From contig CM060979.1 in NCBI GenBank assembly GCA_030765065.1, forward strand, positions 22,721,001 through 22,785,000: a stretch of 64,000 nt of DNA, in the 5' to 3' direction. Position numbers and translations under genes: made by a program. The notes under the pieces are model-generated. The model was given only the letters and a program-made list of their open reading frames with translations. It did not search any database and was not told where the DNA came from. Of the stretch, positions 46,625-58,863 are shown one piece after another (positions within the stretch are counted from its first letter, which is position 1; each line of letters opens with the position of its first letter). Source of the stretch: Deroplatys truncata. Lineage: Eukaryota; Arthropoda; Insecta; Mantodea; Mantidae.

Positions 46625-47645
46625 TAGGGTGGTCTCACATGTTCGTTCGTTTTCGTTAGTTTCACTCACTAAGAACGCCTGGGAATACACCTAACCCGCA
46701 GCACAGCTATGACAGCGTAGTTGCTGAACTTTCTGTTTATAAACTTTAAACACAAGGTCGTTCAAAAGATAAATAACTACGGCAGTTAGGTTTTGTAAAA
46801 CTACTTACTGTTTATTTCCTGCAGTATAAACGATTATTGTCGACTATATTACCATTCCTTTGTAATCCCACCAAATGCATAGCATAACCTTTTTCAGTTG
46901 CAGCCCGGGTTTGGGAACCGATAGTGGTGGCTGCCCTTTCTTGCGCCATGATTTACTCTTTCGGGCGGTGTTGTACACAATCGCTTCTCATCTCCAGTTT
47001 CCAGGCGTTCCAGAAAAGGATGATTCTGATTGCGTCTCAACAAGGAGTCACAAATAGAAACGCGCTGAATCAAATTCGCTTCACTCGATTCGTGAGAAAC
47101 CCATGCGCGAATATTTACGTAATCCGGTTTCTTCAAGTTCCTGGCTACAGTAGTACGAGCTAAATTGAGCTCCAATGAAACACCCGGGTTGTCATTCGTG
47201 GATTGTTGACTATCATGTCATGAATTCTTTCCACTCTGTAACCATTGGTCGTCCAGATCAAGGTTAGTCTTTTAGGGAGCAACTTCCAGCTCGAAATCGA
47301 CTAAACCACTTTTGACATGCTCGATTCGTTACTGCTTCTTCCCCGTAGACAGCACAAATTTTCTGCTGGCATTGTGAAGCGGTTTTACTCTTATGATAGT
47401 GAAAGTGGTTGCTCCGGACAGTTTCCTTTTTGATTTCTATAGTTTTTAAACACAAATTCGCGCTGTTCCATCCAACTCAGTCACTAACACACACTGACAT
47501 ATCCAATAGCGAGTCTGGTTGTTGACCTTTAAGTCGTAGGGGTGGTTAGGCAACTAGGATAACTTGAGTGTAAGGAGGGTTCAGTGTTTCAGGCGCTATA
47601 GATGGAACTTGCGAGCAAAACGAAAAAACTTATGAGACAACCCAA
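46625..47645 (-). mobile_element. Mariner (mauritiana-like) element, 1021 bp, deleted
   Basis: The ends TAGGGTGGTCTCACATG (46625) and TTGGGTTGTCTCATAAG (minus strand from 47645) are inverted repeats flanked by TA (46623-46624 and 47646-47647). The length is short of ~1.3 kb, so the C-terminal coding half is partly deleted. Confidence 0.88.
46850..47471 (-). pseudogene. Mariner transposase, N-terminal and central remnants
   Basis: From an ATG at 47471 the frames give FHYHKSKTASQCQQ, KICAVYGEEAVTNRACQ and KWFSRFRAGSCSLKD, the first helix-turn-helix of mauritiana-type mariners. ELNLARTTVARNLKK and NIRAWVSHE follow, then NPFLERL-like text and TGDEKRLC, where GDE holds the first catalytic Asp. 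KKVMLCIWWDYKG appears in a further frame. Frameshifts and the missing second and third Asp region make it inactive. Confidence 0.9.
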
Positions 47646-48004
47646 TATTTACAGTTACAATTATAATGCTAACAAGCACATAATTTGTCATAAGCAGGCA
47701 GAGGGATTTTAGTAAGTAAACATTCAAGTTAGGAAAGCACCGAGGGTTGTTGGCGAGAGATCAAGACACGCTGTTAAGAGTTACCCTGACGAGCTCGAAG
47801 ATGCAAAACGGGATCGTCATGTTAGGACAGAGGTTATCTGTGCTCGAGAAGGTAAGGAGGGAGAGTGAATAACACGATTTTACGCTTACACTCGAGAGGC
47901 ATCACCGTGCGGTATCGCAGGAGAGCTGTTGCCTGGTCAAATGAGTTACATCGACTGTCTCTTCGACTCCGGCTTGCTGTTGGCAGCCTGACTCCACTCC
48001 ACTA
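47646..48004. other. Unassigned spacer
   Basis: Nothing recognised. Confidence 0.35.
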
Positions 48005-49010
48005 CAGTTTGGTAGGCTCGTGGTGAGCCTAAGTAATGCTGCTGTGTACCTGCCCTGGGTAGGGCTTAACCACAGAGATGATAGGATGGTTGTAGGATGG
48101 TGATTTTTGGGTTTTAAGGTGGTGGTTTCATAGGAGGTAGCTTCTATATTTTTATAGGCTCCTCAACGGTTCCGTTTCAGAAACAGTATCCATCCGCTGG
48201 TGTATGTAGTTCCAAAGGGATTGAATGTGTTAAATTTCGAATGACCACTCCTAAGAAGAGAGACAAAATTGAGTTTTATTTATGGAAGCTCTTTAACTAC
48301 TATGGTCGTTAGCATCTCATTCTATATTGGGCGTGAAAGATCGGTAATTTTGCTCAGAGGCCTCTTTATCAAGCTTGAGGTTCTTTTGCGTGCCGTAAAT
48401 CTACGACACGGGAAGCCATACTAAGGATTTTTACGCCCGAAAAAATCCATCGCCCTCCTCCGGGTTTGAACCCGCGACCTTGGGAATTAGAGGTTAGCAC
48501 GATACCACTAGTCCACGGAGGACGATTCATTTTGACGCCCCTGGGCGTTATAGTGTTGAATTGCTAGATCGACCACAGTTGGGCGCCAAATTTGAGAGTG
48601 TGCGTATAGTACGTGTGGCAAAAGTGTGCACTAACTGTCTTTTAAGCGTAAGATGCGATATACATAGATTTAAAATCTTGTTTTAAGTTAAGTCTTCTAA
48701 GTCCACACGCCATGCGGGGAACCCGGTAGAGTCTGTATCGACAATCTGTGGGTAAGTATAGTCCCCCGGGGATCAGACAAGGACCATCGGATGATAAGTC
48801 AATCTGACGTAGAAATTTTGAGCCCGGTGCCTAATCACATCCTGCACATATGCGATGGCCGAGGTTTCGTTTAGTAACCTCACTGGAAAATGACGGCAAA
48901 CAGAATATATGCAATCAGAGAAGGCAGGAGTCTGCTGCCATACCCCACACCTCACAGGCATAGAGTATCAGAGGTAGTACAAGTGCTTTATAAAGGCGTA
49001 AGTTTAGGTG
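48005..49010 (-). pseudogene. LINE L1a second copy, split by SINE-1
   Basis: Minus-strand coding remnants at 49010-48560 include ALVLPLILYACEVWGMAADS, the region after the RT core in Jockey/R1-like LINEs, and NLGHRICAGCD, paralleling the plus-strand copy at 37240-37400. The 3' untranslated region at 48267-48005 matches the complement of 37530-37765 (for example 'aggagcctat' and 'ccatcctatcatctctgtg'). A SINE-1 sits between them. Confidence 0.75.
48268..48524 (-). mobile_element. SINE-1 copy inside a LINE 3' end
   Basis: Minus-strand SINE-1 with tail at 48268 and head at 48524; one internal deletion removes the block before 'gaagccata'. No clear duplication could be read. Confidence 0.87.
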
Positions 49011-49119
49011 AGACCGGCATAGTGGAAGCCAGAACCGGTATAAGGTAACTACCGCCTCCTTAGACCTGTTCGTTGTCTCCCGCATATGTTCACGAAAAGT
49101 TAGGCACTAATCTAGAGTG

Positions 49120-49959
49120 TGAGGCAGTATTTTTAACACTTAAATGATTTCAGTCAAATTATATAATATATAAATTCTATAACATCCCGCCTTAAAGCAA
49201 TATGTGTATGTAACAAGATATAACAAGTGTATATTACAGTCATTGTATAAGTTTATATTATTGTATACATGTTCAGTAATGTTATGTGAATGTATTACGG
49301 AATTTAATAATTAGGTGCTGTGAGAATAATAGGTTAAAACTTGCTAACAATGAGGTACCCTTGAGGCAATAAAAGTAGTCATACTAGTCATTATTGGAGA
49401 AACAATAATGTAAATTTTGTGACAGTTTATAAAATAGCCAATCAACAACCAGAAAAAGCTTTAGTTAAATGAAGGTATTCTATTGGACTAGGATTAGCCA
49501 ATCAGAGACTTGAAATACAGAAATTTACAAATTTAGGAGGTAGAAATCTCGTCAGTTGCTTGTAGACAGTGCTCATAACTGGACGCGTTGGTAGCAGACA
49601 GTGTTGCTAACTGTATGCGAGATGTGTCCTCGTATTTGTGTGAGACGAAAATAGTTTTACATGTTAAAAAGTGCAAGTAATTAATTAAAGAATCTCACAG
49701 CTCTCTATATCAGTGAAGCGTTATTTAAATCGTGTCAGGAATTAATAAAAAGGAGTGAAGTAAAACTATAATCTGTGTAAGCTCACATTCTTCAGTCGCA
49801 CCGCTCCCTGCTAAGGCAGCGAGGTAAACATAAATATGTAATATTTAAAGAAACAGTCAAATTACAAAGTTAATAATATTTTTAAACTTCGGGCGAAGGC
49901 TAACGGAAACTTTTTACCATACGTGAGGTTGCAACTACTTCAAGTTCGGTTCCCCAACA
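49120..49959 (+). repeat. R3 LTR-like repeat, full length (840 bp)
   Basis: TGAGGCAGTATTTTTAACAC at the start, GGTTCCCCAACA at the end. It aligns with 2832-3724 over its length. An AATAAAA signal lies near 49744. No duplication was seen at the borders. Confidence 0.65.
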
Positions 49960-51843
49960 GTCGAAATACAATTCAACTCCTTCAATACAACAACCCATCT
50001 TCTTCAAGTGGCATACTGAGGTTCAGCCTGAGGGCTTTTGCTGCATGCCAACCCTCAATAGGGTTAAACCGCAGAGTGAACTATTTTAGGATGGGTGTTA
50101 AGGATAGCGTTTTTATTTTATGACGGAATGAAATGAAAGGAGGAAGCATTTTTCTCCTCGACGACTGTCAGTGACTGTCTCTTGGCCATTCCCACTCCTT
50201 TTTATACCGAAGTCCATGGCTCACTGGTCCACTGTAATTAGCACGGTGGCGCTATCTCTGTTTTATTGAATCAACTATTTAGAATAGCGCCCCTGTGTAG
50301 CGACTTTAGTAACTAATTATATTTTGGCCCATTGGGCCTTGACCAAAACCGTGGTTTTATCCGTTATGTAGGTTCCCAACAGTGCGCAATAAAGTTACCT
50401 CATAATTTAATTAAGGGATTAATATATAAAGTTTGAGTTACATTGTCTTTTCTTTTACATCAAATACTGTACTTTTTAAAGCAATACCCGCTTTCATTTA
50501 GCGCATAACACAGACGCCCGAAAAATTCTGATCCATAGTTTGGAGCTGAGGAAGTCCACTTTCCTCATAGTTCCTTTCTAATAATGCCAAATTTTCCTTG
50601 TTTTTCATTGAATTACAGGTTGTTTAACATGACGTTTTAAATGTCATTTGAGCTGAAAAAAAACATCTGAGAGTTTAGCCATTTGTACTGAAGTGTCCCA
50701 AATGAAATTCCGCTACAAATGATGCTTATTGTGGTTATGGATTTTTATGTATGAACTCTTCTTCACTTTATATATATTGCTACATTTCTCCAATGGTCAA
50801 TTGTGCATCGAATAAACATAACCGTCGCAACGAAACCATCTATTGGGTGGGGAGGAGTGTGTCCGTCACCATACCTGGCGGCACCTATAATCCGTGCGCT
50901 AACACGATTGCCCTGTTTACTTACTTAAACCCTTCTATCTGGTCATAAGAACTGGAAAGTGTTGTCAGTTTCTAACCGCATATTTCTGGCATCTTTTCAA
51001 GAAATTTTCATTCATACGAGTGAATTTTTCGCGTGATATTTTATTTTAGTTTTTTTTGTTGAGTCGGTTTTGAGATTACCCTAAACATACAGATTCTATT
51101 TATATATGAATATAGATATTGTGACGAGCACATGGAGGCTTAATTTCATAGGCTTGACTGAGGCGACCCTTCTGGAATAGGTTGGTAGTTCTGGACCGGA
51201 AGGGTCTACTCAACTCTGGCGGGATGGGATCTTTCCTACGAGTAGCTTTGTTACGCGTTGGCAGGATATAAGATGGGAATTAAACGACTGGTCTGGTATG
51301 AATAGTTCTCTTAGCCTGCGAACCATTGTAATGTTAAAAGCCAGTGTGCTCGTCGGACCTACCTCGTGGCAAGTATGTAGTTTGGATGATTTGGGTTGTA
51401 AAATCCTCAAAATATAACCTTCCGGTAAATGATCAATTGCTTATTAAAATAGTAACTTGTTTAAATTGCAATAATTGCTTCCTTTTGGATTTTTCTTAAC
51501 GTTCCTAATACACGTATAAGTTCAAATCCTTAGTTATGCATGCTTACTGATGTCGTTATTAGCTACGCACCTCTAATTTCCATGGCCACAAATATGAAAA
51601 CACCAATGAATCACTTCGATTAGTGTAGGGCCGTGACAATAACATAACCAAGAAATTTAGGTGATGTAACTTGTTCTATTAGATATTGTTCATAAAAATT
51701 GTGCCTCATTTTTCGCGAAAATTCTAACTGGCATTTATCAGGTAGGTATTTGAGGTGATTTAATCCACAAATTTCACAACCTTTAGCCCTATGTATTGGG
51801 TTACCTACTCGGAAAACCGAATGGCGAGTCTGAACATCATATA
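49960..51843. other. Unassigned ~1.9 kb
   Basis: No family similarity recognised. Open frames at 50751-50948 and 51210-51410 have no features. Sequence just left of 51843 may continue the 3' untranslated region of the LINE at 53156-55290, into which the Tc1 element would then have inserted. Confidence 0.35.
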
Positions 51844-53057
51844 CACTATGTGATCAAAAGTATCCGACACCCCACAAACATACGTTTTTCATCATAGGTG
51901 TATTGTGCTGCCACCTACTGCCTGGTACTCATTATCCGCGACCTCAGTAGTCATTAGACATCGTGAAGCAGCTGAATAGGACGCTCCGTGGAACTTACGG
52001 ACTTCGAACGTGGTCAGGTGATTGGGTGACCCTTGTGTCAGAAGTCTGTACGCCTAAATATCCCTAGGTCCACTGTTTCTGATGTGATAGTGAAGTGGAA
52101 ACGTGAAGGGACATGTACAGCACAAAAGCGTACAGGCTGACCTCGTCTGTTGACTGACAGAGACCGCCGACATTTGAAGAGGGTCGTAAAGTGTAATAGG
52201 CAGACATCTATCCAGACCATCACACAGAAATTCCAAACTGCATCAGGATCCACTCCAAGTACTATGACAGTTAGGCGTGAGGTGAGAAACCTTGGATTCC
52301 ATCGTAGAGCGGCTGCTCATAAGCCACACATCACGCAGGAAAATGCCAAACGACGCCTCGCTTGGTGTAAGGAGCGTCAACATTACGCGATTGAACAGTG
52401 GCAAAACGTTGTGTGGAGTGAAGAATCACGGTACACAATGTGGCGATCCGATGGCAGGGAGTGGGTATGGCGAATGCCCGGTGAACGTCATCTGCCAGCG
52501 TGTGTAGTACCAACAGTGAAATTCGGAGGTGTTATGGTGTGATCGTGTTTTTCCTGGAGGGGGCTTGGACCCCTTGTTGTTTTGCGTGGCAGGATCACAG
52601 CGCAGACCTACATTGATATTTTAAGCACCTTGTTGCTTCCCACTGTTGAAGAGCAATTCGGGGATGGCGATTGCATCTTTCAACACGATCGAGCACCTGT
52701 TCATACTGCACGGGCTGTGGCGAAGTGGTTACACGACAATAACATCCCTGTAATGGACTGGCCTGCACAGAGTCCTGACTTGAATCCTATAGAACACCTT
52801 TGGGATGTTTTGGAACGCCGACTTTGTGCCAGGCATCACCGACCTACATCGATACCTCTCCTCAGTTCCGCACTCCGTGAAGAATGCTCTGCCATTCCCC
52901 AAGAAACCTTCCAGGACCTGATAGAAAGTATGTCTGCAAGAGTGAACGATGTCATCAAGGCTAAGGGTGGGCCAACACCATATTGACTTCCAGCATTACC
53001 GATGGAACTTGTACGTCATTTTTAGCCAGGTGTCCGGATACTTTTGATCACGTAGTG
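51844..53057 (+). mobile_element. Tc1-type transposon (1214 bp) with TA duplication
   Basis: The ends CACTATGTGATCAAAAGTAT and, inverted, CACTACGTGATCAAAAGTAT are flanked by TA (51842-51843 and 53058-53059). The terminal repeats are about 28 bp and imperfect. The single transposase frame is damaged. Confidence 0.93.
51985..52986 (+). pseudogene. Tc1 transposase with stops
   Basis: From the N-terminus the frame shows FERGQVIG, a TGA stop, RLNIPRSTVSDVI (paired-type DNA binding), another TGA before [17 protein letters not shown], then [26 protein letters not shown], a TGA in the usual VMVW.CFSW region, HDRAPVHTA with the second Asp, and DLNPIEHLWDVLERRL with the last Glu. The first catalytic residue, normally Asp in SDES, reads Glu (SEES). 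The protein otherwise matches the length of DD34E Tc1 enzymes. It is inactive because of at least three stops and the start codon is lost. Confidence 0.93.
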
Positions 53058-53155
53058 TAGATAGCAGAGATTAATTTCATGCCCTCAAACTCGTGGGGCT
53101 CCACTCGCCTTAGTAGACAAATCTGTTGTTGTTTTTCACCAATTGCACTGGGGAT

Positions 53156-55022
53156 TAATTGATCTGCATCGTTTTCCCTCTGGCTTCCCGATATAAAGTC
53201 TGTAAATTATCACTTTTAAAGCGTTTGCATTTGGCGAGATGTTGTTTGTTCAGGATGACATCTTCACAGAGAGTGCACTTGGGTGTAGGTAGGCATCGTA
53301 TTAATAGAGGTGTTCTGCAAGGCAATCGTGGCCAGTTGCCATCCTATATAAGGCCACTGCAGTCTTCCTTGGCATTTTTGTATAACAATTCTATCTTTAA
53401 TATTCTTATAATCTTTATCTTTTAATTTATCATCAAGTCTCTGTTGTCTTTTGAAATGTTGTTTAATGTTATTTAATTGTTTATTTATTTCTATTTGTCC
53501 TACAGGTTTTATTTGTTGTAATGCACCTTTCTTTGATAAATGATCTGCATGTTCATTGCCCAAAAGTCCAATATGAGCTGGGATCCATTGTAGAGTAACA
53601 TGATTTCTAGTTTCAACTGCTTTAATTAGGCTTCTTATTTCTTTAATATTTCTTGTTGTTTTATTATTGTACTTTACTATTCAATCTATAGTTGATTTTG
53701 AGTCTGATAAGATGAATATTTTTTGTTTTATGTGTGGACTATATAAAATGTTCTGTAATGCTGCTTTTATAGCTGTTAATTCTCTATCTTAGTGGTTTGA
53801 CTTTAGATACTGTGCAAAATGTTTACAGCATACTCCTGTGTCGGCATTTTTTTATTGATGAGGGATCCATCTGTATATATTCGGAGCCATTCTTTTTCTG
53901 GTATCTTTCATTTTCCATAGCCATTGCTATGGCTCTCATTTCATCTGGTATATTGTTTTGTTTGTGTATTGTATATATCAGGTCATTCTGATATTGTATA
54001 TCAATGTATTCGATTGGACTCGTTACATCTGTTGCAATTATATTTGTTGTACTTATATTCTGGTATTTTAAATTATTAATATATGTTCTGAAGCTTATTT
54101 GAGTTTTTAAATTACTTATAGTATCTTCTGTGAGATACCGCTTGTAACTGTTTCTATTGTCTTGCAGTTTTTGTGCTAGAGTAATTGCTTTCAACTCACG
54201 TTCCAATTCTATAGCCATGTTTTTGTGAAGCTTTGTAGTACTGTAATTGATGTTGTTTTTACAGCTCCTGTTATTATTATTCTTAGTGAATTATTTTGTG
54301 AAATTTCTAGTTTACTTTTAAGTTTCTTGGTTACTGTTGCTAGTAGATCTCCTCCATACAATAGGTTAGGTTTTATTATATGTATCATTAAGGAGGTCCA
54401 TGTTTCCATTTTATTCCTGCTAAAAGTTTTAAAAGGTTCTTTTTGTTGATCTTATTCGTTACATTCTTTACATGTTCTTTCATTGGTATACGTTGCTGTA
54501 GTTGCTTCTTGTAGTTTTTTGTTGTTGATTTGCAGGCATACATTTGCTGTTTTATATTGCATTGTGAATAGTTGATATTGAGTTTTTCCTGTATTTATTT
54601 CCACATTGTTATTATTAGTCCAGTGCTCTAGGGTTATAACTGTAATCTCCGTTGTTTGTAGTTTTTTGTCATGTTATCTTATGCTATTTTCTGAAGTCCA
54701 TATTACCACGTCGTCAGCAAACATTCCTACTTGTATGTTACCTATTTTATTTAGTACATCTACTAGGTCGTTGATGTATATATATATATATATAGAAGAA
54801 AATGACACTTGTAACAGATCCTCGAGGTAGTACAACTCTCCTTTGTTTCCATTTAGATGTGGCTGTTTTGTATTGTACTGCAAACCATCTTCGGGATGGG
54901 AAGATTTGAAACCAGTTTAGCATGTGGACTGATATGCCATATGTCTTCATCTTGTACGAGCATAGTAGCATTTCTTCCCATACTGTGTTAAATGCATCTT
55001 TGAAGTCGACAAACGGTGCTAG

Positions 55023-55073
<51 letters not shown>

Positions 55074-55290
55074 GAAATTTTCTTTAATGTCCTGTGTGAG
55101 TCTTACAACCTTGTGCATTGCTGAGCTGTCCTTCCTAAATCCAGCTTGTTCAGGGGCTAATAGGTTTTGTATTTCTAGTTATTATGTCAGTCTTGTAGTT
55201 ACCATTCTTTCTAAGAGTTTTGCTATGTTTGATGTTCAGGATATCGGTCTATAGCTATCCATCATTTGAGTTGGTTTTCCTTTGTTAGTA
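53156..55290 (-). pseudogene. LINE with RT, RNase H and C-terminal zinc knuckle, decayed
   Basis: Minus-strand order: MDSYRPIS (RT entry), APFVDFKDAFNTVWEEMLL (catalytic first Asp), WKQRRVVLPRGSV, INDLVDVLNKIGNIQVGM and FADDVVIW (FADD box near 54710). A tether region follows, then an RNase H-like DGSLI (near 53850), GNEHADHLSKKGAL (near 53540) and CTLCEDVILNKQHLAKC, a zinc knuckle near 53240. The last frame ends at 53156. It resembles R1/Jockey-type LINEs with RNase H. It is interrupted by frameshifts, a (TTA)n tract at 55025-55073 and a (TA)n tract at 54776-54795. An H fragment abuts the 5' side. Confidence 0.85.
55025..55073. repeat. (TTA)n microsatellite in the LINE
   Basis: About 16 TTA units, read on the minus strand as a polyasparagine run within the RT region, so the repeat expanded after the LINE died. 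Confidence 0.96.
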
Positions 55291-55296
55291 GAAAAA

Positions 55297-55400
55297 TCTG
55301 ATGTGTTGCATTCGCATGACTTTCTCTATCCACTAAGGTTTATTTTTATGCAACTTGTATTCATTATTCTTACGATAGCTCATTTTTCTATGTACTTCTA
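55297..55400 (+). repeat. H element, subfamily B, 5'-end fragment
   Basis: TCTGATGTGTTGCATTCGC, then 'gactttctctatccacta' and 'cattattcttacg' match the B 5' end; the rest is missing. Confidence 0.75.
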
Positions 55401-56147
55401 TCTAGAAGTAACATTCGTATAATATCCACATCTTCTTTATTGTGTAAACAGCGAATTCGAAAGTCGTATCCTTACCCAGGACGCCAAAAAGTGGGGACTA
55501 AGTTGTAAACAATTAATTGAGAGAACAGCTAATACATTCCAGAGAACAGATGTCATGAGGTATGATTATAACCTAGAAATTAGTGGCTTCTTTTTAAGCC
55601 TGCATGTAGGCTGCTAGCGCACTCTGTCGCTTAAAATGGACTTTCAATAAAAACTGGTCCCGATAAAATGGACCACGTCCTTCATTTTTGTGCTGCTTAT
55701 ATCCTTCGGTTCCAAGAAAAGGGAGCCTACAGATATGTATCTATGCTTGGGAAAGCCTTCGCACTTGCAATATCCTGTGTACGTGGAGAAGTAAGTACCA
55801 TATCCTGCAGAGATGGCTACAGCATAAAGGATATTGTATAATCCCATTATGTGTAGATGTCTGCGCAGTGAGTTATGACCCGTAAGATAGCTAATACCAC
55901 CCTGAGCTTAGATATAGTTAAATTCAAAAGAATCCTACATTGGTTATCGCCTGGACCCGAATTTAAACCATGGGCTTGTCTGGCAGTATTTTGTTTATTC
56001 CAATATCCAAGACGAGTCCTACTGGTTTTTGGGGTGTCTCGTACTTGATGCTTATGGGAGACACACCACAAAAAGGTTCGTGTACTACAAAATTAATTCC
56101 TGAGCCCCTCTTTGCTAGCACGTCCGCCATCTAATTACCACTAATAC

Positions 56148-56440
56148 CTAAGTGCCCGGAGATCCAAACAGGGGTGACCAGGCAGCTAGCACAGGATCTA
56201 TCCAACATCCTTTGGCAAACAATTTGGATGTTGGTTTAATTGCCTTAAGGGCTTTTAAAGCTGCCTGCCTATCCGAGCAGATAATCACTCCCGCCCTTTT
56301 GCCTGGAATATTTATGATATACAATGCACAGGATAGGATTGCATATATCTCAGCCAGGAAAACAGTGGTAAACCTTCCCAAGGGAATGGCAAGCCTGATC
56401 CTGGAGTTCCAGGTTCCAGCCTCATCTTACCCTCCAAAAT
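56148..56440 (-). pseudogene. RNase H core of the LINE
   Basis: LGRFTTVFLAEIYAILSCAL holds the Glu and ICSDRQAALKALKAIKPTSK the second Asp; TDGSYFGG sits just upstream in the same reading direction. The enzyme removes RNA from the RNA-DNA hybrid in intact LINEs. Some LINE clades (R1, I, Jockey-like subsets) carry it. Confidence 0.85.
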
Positions 56441-56700
56441 AAGAACCATCAGTGAACCACATTTGGCCCCAGTTTTCAGGGGATACCCCTATGCACTAGT
56501 TCCACCACTGAAAAAAATCTAGACCTCATTAGGTTCCCTCCTATCAGGGTATGGGACATGTCTCTCGAAGCCTGGTTAAAACAAGGAAATGTTCCGTAAG
56601 GGAGCTTTAAGCGCCATCCCCCTAATGTCCAGAGATAATGTGCACTCAGCCTAGTGACCTCCTTCACAAACACATTGTAGCAATATTTCCGCCGATTAAG

Positions 56701-57596
56701 AACACATAAAAAGGAACTCTATAATAATTATGTTTTAGGAATTAGTAATAATTAATTAACATTCAATTTCATAAATGTCCATAATTTTAAAGCCATAGGA
56801 TTAAAATTGTATAAATTGAAAGCCCTTCATAAGCTGTAAATATGTTTTAAGTTCCAATAGTATTTTTAAATAAATAAAGGCGTATTTGCATAAGAAAAAC
56901 TGCAATATTTAGGCAAGAATAAGAGTAGCTTCGTTTTAGACTGTCCATTATGTTTTCCGAGCGTGGGGCCATAAAAATCGAAACCTTCTTTTGTACGCTA
57001 TGAGGCAACGGACATTTCCTACAGTTAAGCTTTAAATTTTCAACCAGGGAACCAATAAACGCAGAGAATAAGTGCGAGAACCAATAGAAACATAGGAATA
57101 CGCAGTGACATGTATTAAATTTGGAGGAGAGCAGTCGTTGAGAAATGGGAATGCGAGCGTGGTTTTGGGACAGTCTGCCATGATTCTCCGGTAAGGAAAC
57201 ACGCATAACGTTGAGCCAAAAAAAGAAAAGAAAAGGATAAAAGTTCCAAAATTTACGAAATGCCGCACCACAATGCAATTATAAAGTAATGCGTGTGGAA
57301 TAATTATATAGAGTGTTAGATTGTCGTTGAAATTATTTTATCCAAGATAATAAATAACTTAACACGCCGCAAGTAATGAATTCAAGTTCGCGGGAATCAA
57401 AAGAACGTGATAGAGCGCCTTAAATAATTAGCCGGAGCAAAACGTTAGTGGACCAAAGGGTAGAAATATTCTTATATAAGAACCGTGCGGGGTAGAAAAA
57501 GAACAAGAATCTTGCAGGTTTTCTGGCAGAAATACGCGTTTTAGTGAGGAAGTGAAAACGTTTTCTTCAAGAACAATATCCTAATGTCACCCCTCC
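56701..57596 (+). other. Possible LTR-like insertion within a LINE
   Basis: The segment starts TGTAGCAATATTTCCGCCG and ends near CTCCCGCA. A TATATAAG box lies at 57473. TG...CA ends and a TATA box fit a solo LTR, but no target duplication was found. A 143-codon minus-strand open frame (56847-57278) has a hydrophobic start and no recognised similarity; I treat it as chance. Confidence 0.4.
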
Positions 57597-58150
57597 CGCA
57601 ATCCCACCCTAACAATAACAGTAGGGAATTTCCGACCGACTCGCCGACAGTTGATCCTGAGATGCGACGTCCATAAGTGCTTCCTGACTGATATCGGTGG
57701 TCTCGAGTCCTGAAGACTTCACCCTACAACGACGCAGAGGTAAGAGTAACACAACAAAGTAGCGGCACAACGCTACAACATGTAAAGGAGGAAGGCCCAC
57801 CAAAATCCCTAAGATGGGCTATGGCATAGTCCGCACGGCTCTAGTTAATCAAACATGATAATCTTTGCAGTGCATTAAACCTGAGTGCCACTGTCTTCAC
57901 AGATGAGGCAGGCCATCTGACCAACGCTGCATAGGTTACAGAGGGCCTCATATCGAGGTATAGAGCCATCTGACCATCCTGGTCGGAGACCTCACCTCAG
58001 CCCAAAGGCTCTCAGCGTTGTTGGCCTTCTTTACTTTGTATTCCATATGCTTCTGCCAGCTCAGTGGATACTTCCTGGATACTTAACTGAATCAGATAGC
58101 TTTAGCTTCTTCCCAAAGAGAAGGGGCTCCACAATGTCATGGGTTAAGGA

Positions 58151-58863
58151 GAAACTAAACTGAATCGCAGACGAAGTCCGTGAAGTAAGACTGCCCTCTG
58201 ATATTATCAGTGAAAGGATCACACGTGAGGTACAACAGGATATTTCTGTGATATTCGGTATTGCTAAAAAGAAACAAAATTAAGACGTGTTTCAAACTAT
58301 TTAAATTATTATTTTATACCTGCATGAATACGAATATTATTTCCATGCCAGGAATATTCCCAGTCCTCAATATGAACTCTACACACCCGAAGCTCTATTC
58401 TCCCCCTATTTCTACATTACCAAAAGCTACACCTTTGTCGTACGCATAGGTAGCGAAGCTGGCTTCTTCCTTTCAAAGGCGGGCAACAAAGCTGTAACAC
58501 AATACCCTTCCTGATGAACCTGCTTCTCAGAAGTCTTATGTTTACGATTATAAAGTAACTTGCCACCCTTTAATATTAACGTAAAATACTAATTAGCATT
58601 TAGATGAAGCTATATTTTCCAAAGTATCAGCCAGTAATTCTCTAAAATAGGGCATTTCTTTCGTAAATCATACTTTAAATCACTCATACTGTTATCCAAT
58701 CAACTAACTGTTGAATTTGAGAGCAGAAGTCCCGGAAAGCTTTTAAGATATCAGACTGAAATGTTTAAGTTTGTTCTAAAGTCACTGATATACTTTAATC
58801 AATAAGTTTGTTTATTAATCTATGACTTTCTTAATTATACTATCAGCAATTATTTTTTTTAAA
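58151..58863. other. Unassigned region
   Basis: Nothing recognised in ~700 bp. Confidence 0.35.

Larger units (their letters stand above)
55640..58150 (-). pseudogene. LINE with RNase H, split by an unassigned ~0.9-kb insertion
   Basis: The RT end is on the minus strand at 58150-57600: WQKHMEYKVKKA-like text and GLPPLHVVALC with 'ALRTTP'-type sequence. After the gap at 56701-57596 the RNase H domain appears at 56480-56100: WFTDGSYFGG (Asp), LAEIYAILSCALYI (Glu), ICSDRQAALKALKAI (Asp), ISGHLGISGN and ADVLAKRGS (Asp). The C-terminal end is at 56070-55644, with LFLEPKDISSTKMKDVVHFI. Frames shift several times. Catalytic residues are all recognisable, so decay is moderate. Confidence 0.8.

Noticed and set aside
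56847..57278. 143-codon minus-strand open frame
   Set aside because: It lies in an insertion that splits a LINE, shows no known motif, and has overlapping alternative frames.
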